In this document: positions 60,462 to 64,000 of the stretch, piece after piece | Layout: every line of letters starts with the position of its first letter | How positions within the stretch are numbered: the stretch's first letter is position 1 | Assembly (NCBI RefSeq): GCF_036884655.1 | Contig: NC_088357.1 | Span: 8,853,001-8,917,000 of the forward strand | DNA: 64,000 nucleotides | From: Musa acuminata AAA Group | Taxonomy: Eukaryota; Streptophyta; Magnoliopsida; Zingiberales; Musaceae | Direction of reading: 5' to 3' | The notes under the pieces: model-generated | Told to the model about the DNA's origin: nothing | Databases searched by the model: none | Seen by the model: the letters and a program-made list of their open reading frames with translations, nothing else | Translations under genes and position numbers: made by a program

Positions 60462-60877
60462 CTAATTATATATTATCTCCGTCCTATTAATATTATATAT
60501 TTTTATATTTTAAAAAAATATTAAAATTTTATAATATTAAAATAAAATAAATAATTTTAGTATTGACAAAAAAAAAACATATGATACCACATATTGAATC
60601 AACATAAAATAATAAGTAAAAAATATAATTTTAATATTTTTTTATTTATTATTTTTTTATCGATTAAATCGTTAGAAATAGAATGAATATTAAAATTATC
60701 TTGTTGTCTGTCATTTTCATATTGGTCTAACACGTTACGTTACGTATTATATTTTTTAATATTATAATAAATATAATTATTTATTTTATTTTTAAAAGTA
60801 TAGAGATCCTAATATAAATTTTTTATTTATAGAGATTGCGATGCTAAATCTAAATATAAAAAGTAATATATAATTAG
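60462..60877. mobile_element. AT-rich element bounded by inverted repeats (MITE-like)
   Basis: CTAATTATATATTA at 60462-60475 is inverted as TAATATATAATTAG at 60864-60877, and the 416-bp interior is AT-rich with no ORF. CTCCGTCC just inside the left end resembles some MITE ends. No clear target-site duplication is seen, so this could be chance in AT-rich DNA or a decayed miniature transposon. Confidence 0.35.
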
Positions 60878-61262
60878 CTCCTTATGTAACAACTATATTC
60901 ACTTGTAGATTTTAAAATTTATTTAATATAATCTTAAACCAAAATTCCTATAACAACTCAGTTCATAAGCATTTACTACCATCCATATCATCTGGAATAT
61001 TAATATTTTTATCTTTTATCTTAATATTTATATTGATAAGACTAACGATGTTATGATAAATATATTTAAAATATTTTATTTTTATAATTATATGGATGTC
61101 AATATAATTTCTTAACATGTTATGATCGTAAAACTAAAGGTAACTCACTACAGGGAAATATATAATTAGCATAACTTAAGGCAACTCTATTCACTTCCTA
61201 ATTTTAATTTTTATTTAATATAATTTTAAATAAAAAATCCTGCAACACTCAGTTCACATCCC
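60866..61262. repeat. Diverged ~100-bp direct repeat, offset 292 bp
   Basis: The segment beginning ATATATAATTAGC near 60866 and ending CAACTCAGTTCATAAGC (about 60970) recurs beginning near 61158 and ending ACTCAGTTCACATCCC (about 61262). They share CTATTCACTT and TTTATTTAATATAAT in the same order. Identity is moderate, so this is an old duplication. Confidence 0.6.
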
Positions 61263-62015
61263 AATACAACTTGTACTGCTCTAAGAGGCAGTTAACGAAG
61301 AGGAAAGAAAGGTAAGAAAAATATGATCAGCTATGTGTAATGCTCACTATATAAAATCACATGTCTTATATAGAATCCTAATTTTTCAGATTGTTAAATT
61401 TATAATAATTTAATAAAATTATTTTTGTTTATCTTTCATCCTTGCCTAGTAATATAAAACCATATGAATGGTAGAATCAAAGAAAAAAAAAGCATTCTTA
61501 TATACTTAATAAACTAGTTACGATATATTAAAGTTAAAAAAAATCTTCAAAGTCAATCGATTCGATCGAGCTAGCCAAATCTCATACCCAATTAGGTCGA
61601 CTCGAGCAAGTTGAGCTCATGTCTCTCTTAAATAAAAAAATAAAAAGGTTTTTTTTTAGCTCCTTTTGATGAATCTATTTATATAACATTAAATATTCTA
61701 TTAAAAAAATAAAAAAAATATTGAAAGCAACCAACATTATCAAATTAACACATAATTTATAAAAAATATGCATTATTGATCTTAGTTGATTAGAACATTT
61801 TTCTTTGGATATAACTCATCTGTCTAATATAAAAAAACATTTATGAAACTCAACACAACTGAAACATCCTTTATTTTACAAGACATCAAATTAGGACCCC
61901 AAAATAAAAAATAATCTCACGTGTCCAACATGAGTATAATATTTTTTGTGCACATTAACCTAAGACAAAAACACATCTAAAACATCTTAGACAACCATAT
62001 TATATGCATAACATG

Positions 62016-62052
<37 letters not shown>

Positions 62053-62752
62053 ATACATCCATTTAAAATAAAAAATAATTAAAACATCGTTGTATAATTA
62101 TTTAAAGTGCAAGTAACAATAATCCAGATCTCGAAATGAAACGAAATAATATACATGATACAAATAATCAAATCAATTTTATCATCTCATGTTAGCTATA
62201 AGATTTCATAAAAAATAATATAATTATTCAAATTTATATCTATCATCTCTTGAATCAAATAATATAATTCATAAACTCCTTGAAACATCGAAGTGGAAAC
62301 AAATATAGAGTGATCCTTTTTGAAAGTATTATGGTGAGAAACAAAGCTCGATACCAAAAAAAAAATCATTTTTTTGTCATAATTTTTTTTTTCAAAAAAT
62401 ATTTGCTTAAAAATTAATTAAAGATCACATGAAATGTTAAATTGCGACTTCTCTTAACGGCGGGGAGTAATGCGTAGCTTAAGTCGTGACGTCAGCGGTT
62501 GTGGAGGCGCCGTCATGGTCGACGTCTTAAAAGACCGCCGGTCCGTGTCTTGCTGCACGCGACCCGCGCCGACTTCCAACGCAGCCCTCGATCCTTTCTT
62601 GGCTATCTGCCCGGCGACGAAATCTCTGTTGGTAGTCAAACCACGGCTTCTCCTCCTTCCCTCTCCACAGCAACCCCCCCTTCTCTACGTCAATCGAGGA
62701 GCCCGACTCTTTCCTCTCCACTCGCCGTTCTTCCCCTTGCCCTCATTCCGCA

Positions 62753-63029
62753 ATGGCCTCTCTCTTTAGAGCTGGTCGCCAGGCGGAGGAGCGGGGGTCT
62801 GGCGGGAAGATCCTCCGCGTCCGTCGACGATCACCCCCGCGGTCCGCCCCCTACGCGCGCCCTCCCCCTCCTCCTCCCCCCGCTTCCACGGGCAGCCCGA
62901 GGTGGCTCCTCGGCCTCATCTCTGGCGCTGGCAAGTTCATCTCCTCCGTGTTTCGCTCCGATGGCAGCTCACCCTCCTCCTCCTCTTCTTCAGATCACTC
63001 CTCGTACGAAGACTGCAGTCCACGATTCA
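62753..63029 (+). CDS. KAKU4/NUP1-like nuclear periphery protein, first exon (partial)
   Basis: The exon encodes 92 codons plus one base before the donor GTGAGT (63030). The peptide starts MASLFRAGRQ and carries GGKILRVRRRSPPRSAPYAR, a Pro-rich run, then SPRWLLGLISGAGKFISSVF, a short amphipathic segment, then a Ser-rich stretch. The GGKI-basic-PYxRP-WL-GAGKxxSSVF order is how plant KAKU4 and NUP1/NUP136-type proteins begin; KAKU4 shapes the nucleus at the lamina and NUP1 sits in the nuclear basket. The assignment is from the N-terminus only, because the rest lies beyond the window. The ATG at 62753 is the first in this frame with a purine at -3. Confidence 0.6.
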
Positions 63030-64000
63030 GTGAGTCGTTTCATTTTCTCTGTTAGGGTTGCATTGTTCTCGATTAGTTGTGGGGTGTTGAACTTCTTGGT
63101 GCTTGCAGTTAGTTTTCTTTTTTGTGTTCTCTTTGTATCGGTGAACTGAATTTTAGGGTTCTTGTATTGGGTTTCTCTTTTTTGACGAATTAAGGTTAAA
63201 TTGTACACTTATTGGAAGTTTGTAGCATGGTATGTGCTGTGGGATATCTATGTGATAGAATATATTAAACCATGTTGTAGTCCTGTTCTAGTGCAACCAT
63301 ACATTTCTATGCAATCATACTTTGCTTAAAAACGACTCCTATTTTCGTTGGCATTGAAATCGGTCTGGGTTTACTGGAACAGTGACAGGAAATTGTCTCA
63401 AGAAGAGAGTTTTTGTTTTAGAATTTGTCATTAATGAATAAGCTGAGATAGTTGTGGTTACATTATGTTCGTTTGGAAACTCTTTGTTTGTGAAGCACAC
63501 TACTTTCTTCTATATTATTCACTTAGAAACTATCTCCTTTAACTATTTCTTTTTCCATGCAGTAGATGTACTACTCACGCTTACATGCCTCCCGTTTTCG
63601 TTTTATGTGAACTTATCTTTCCTTCATTGGTAGTAGATTAAAAGTTATTATGAAGGCCATTGAAACCTTAGCAATAGTGACTAAAATGATGCCTTTTATC
63701 TTTTTGTGGCCACAAACTTTACCAGAAACCGGAAATATGCAACAGAATAGAATAGAATATACTGTAAATTTCCAGAGTGTAACATCTTTTTATAACACAA
63801 TCCTAAGAGGTTTGTTCCAAGAGTTGCATGTAGCACACAGATGTTATATTTTGCATGTTTGTGTTGCATTTCCATTCTTTTAATTGTGCTATCACGGTTT
63901 GGCAGTATATATATAATCCAACAATTAGAAGATGTGCTGTTGTGATCACACTTCCTCATCATTCTAAGAATGGAGCATTGGAGATTTCTGGGGCAATTTA
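63030..64000 (+). other. First intron of the KAKU4/NUP1-like gene (open-ended)
   Basis: T-rich sequence after a strong GTGAGT donor. No following exon in the correct phase was recognised before the window ends. The ORFs here, such as 63650-63883, have no family features. Confidence 0.5.

Larger units (their letters stand above)
59502..62752. other. Divergent spacer with decayed repeats
   Basis: 59502-59780 is promoter/leader of the gene to the left. 59790-60460 is moderately GC-rich with no recognised gene. 60462-62430 is very AT-rich and holds an inverted-repeat element and a ~100-bp direct repeat (listed separately), plus a (TA)n tract at 62021-62050. 62455-62752 is GC-rich promoter/leader of the KAKU4-like gene; its long ORFs are shadows. 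Confidence 0.5.

Overview
The window is nuclear DNA from a flowering plant, very probably a commelinid monocot. A banana-family (Zingiberales) genome is my best guess, but that is inference. The coding exons are GC-rich, several genes are intronless with high GC at third positions, introns and spacers are strongly AT-rich, and GA/CT and TA microsatellites are frequent. No prokaryotic, organellar or viral signature is visible.

Left to right: a minus-strand ecdysoneless/SGT1-family gene runs off the left edge (604-2310). A 6.6-kb AT-rich repeat spacer follows, with a ~24-bp minisatellite and a 160-bp duplication. Then come an intronless group C MAP kinase kinase of MKK4/5 type (8953-10011, +), a ten-exon DUF676 serine esterase (12031-18180, -) with a GC-AG intron and an intronic 110-bp minisatellite, and an R2R3-MYB of subgroup 14 (20517-21841, -). 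Two tandem GT31 galactosyltransferase-like copies follow (the left one broken, 25403-26042; the right one intact, 26680-27612; both -), then an intronless XRCC3-type RAD51 paralog (30117-30965, -) and a tRNA-Gly(CCC) (31236-31306, +).

The right half holds two tandem fasciclin-like arabinogalactan protein genes (31534-32379 and 34731-35879, -) separated by a degenerate tandem array. Next are an AINTEGUMENTA-like/PLETHORA gene with two AP2 repeats and a 9-nt microexon (37680-39788, +), a VIN3-like PHD/FNIII/VID gene (44339-50622, +), and a U4/U6.U5 tri-snRNP 27-kDa protein gene (55525-56118, -). A small conserved plant protein gene has a 78-nt in-frame first intron that could be translated as a hydrophobic segment (57300-59501, -). 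The first exon of a KAKU4/NUP1-like nuclear-periphery gene lies at the right edge (62753-63029, +).

The genes do not form a visible pathway cluster. This is ordinary plant gene space, with local tandem duplication (GT31, FLA) and several regulators (MKK, MYB, AIL, VIL). I see no undescribed multi-gene system. The most checkable oddities are at the level of gene structure: the GC-AG intron, the conserved microexon, the translatable 78-nt intron, the GT31 copy whose 3' end is replaced by a 73-bp tandem repeat, and several young tandem duplications in non-coding DNA. All exon models are mine, built from splice consensus, phase continuity and family conservation, with no transcript evidence.
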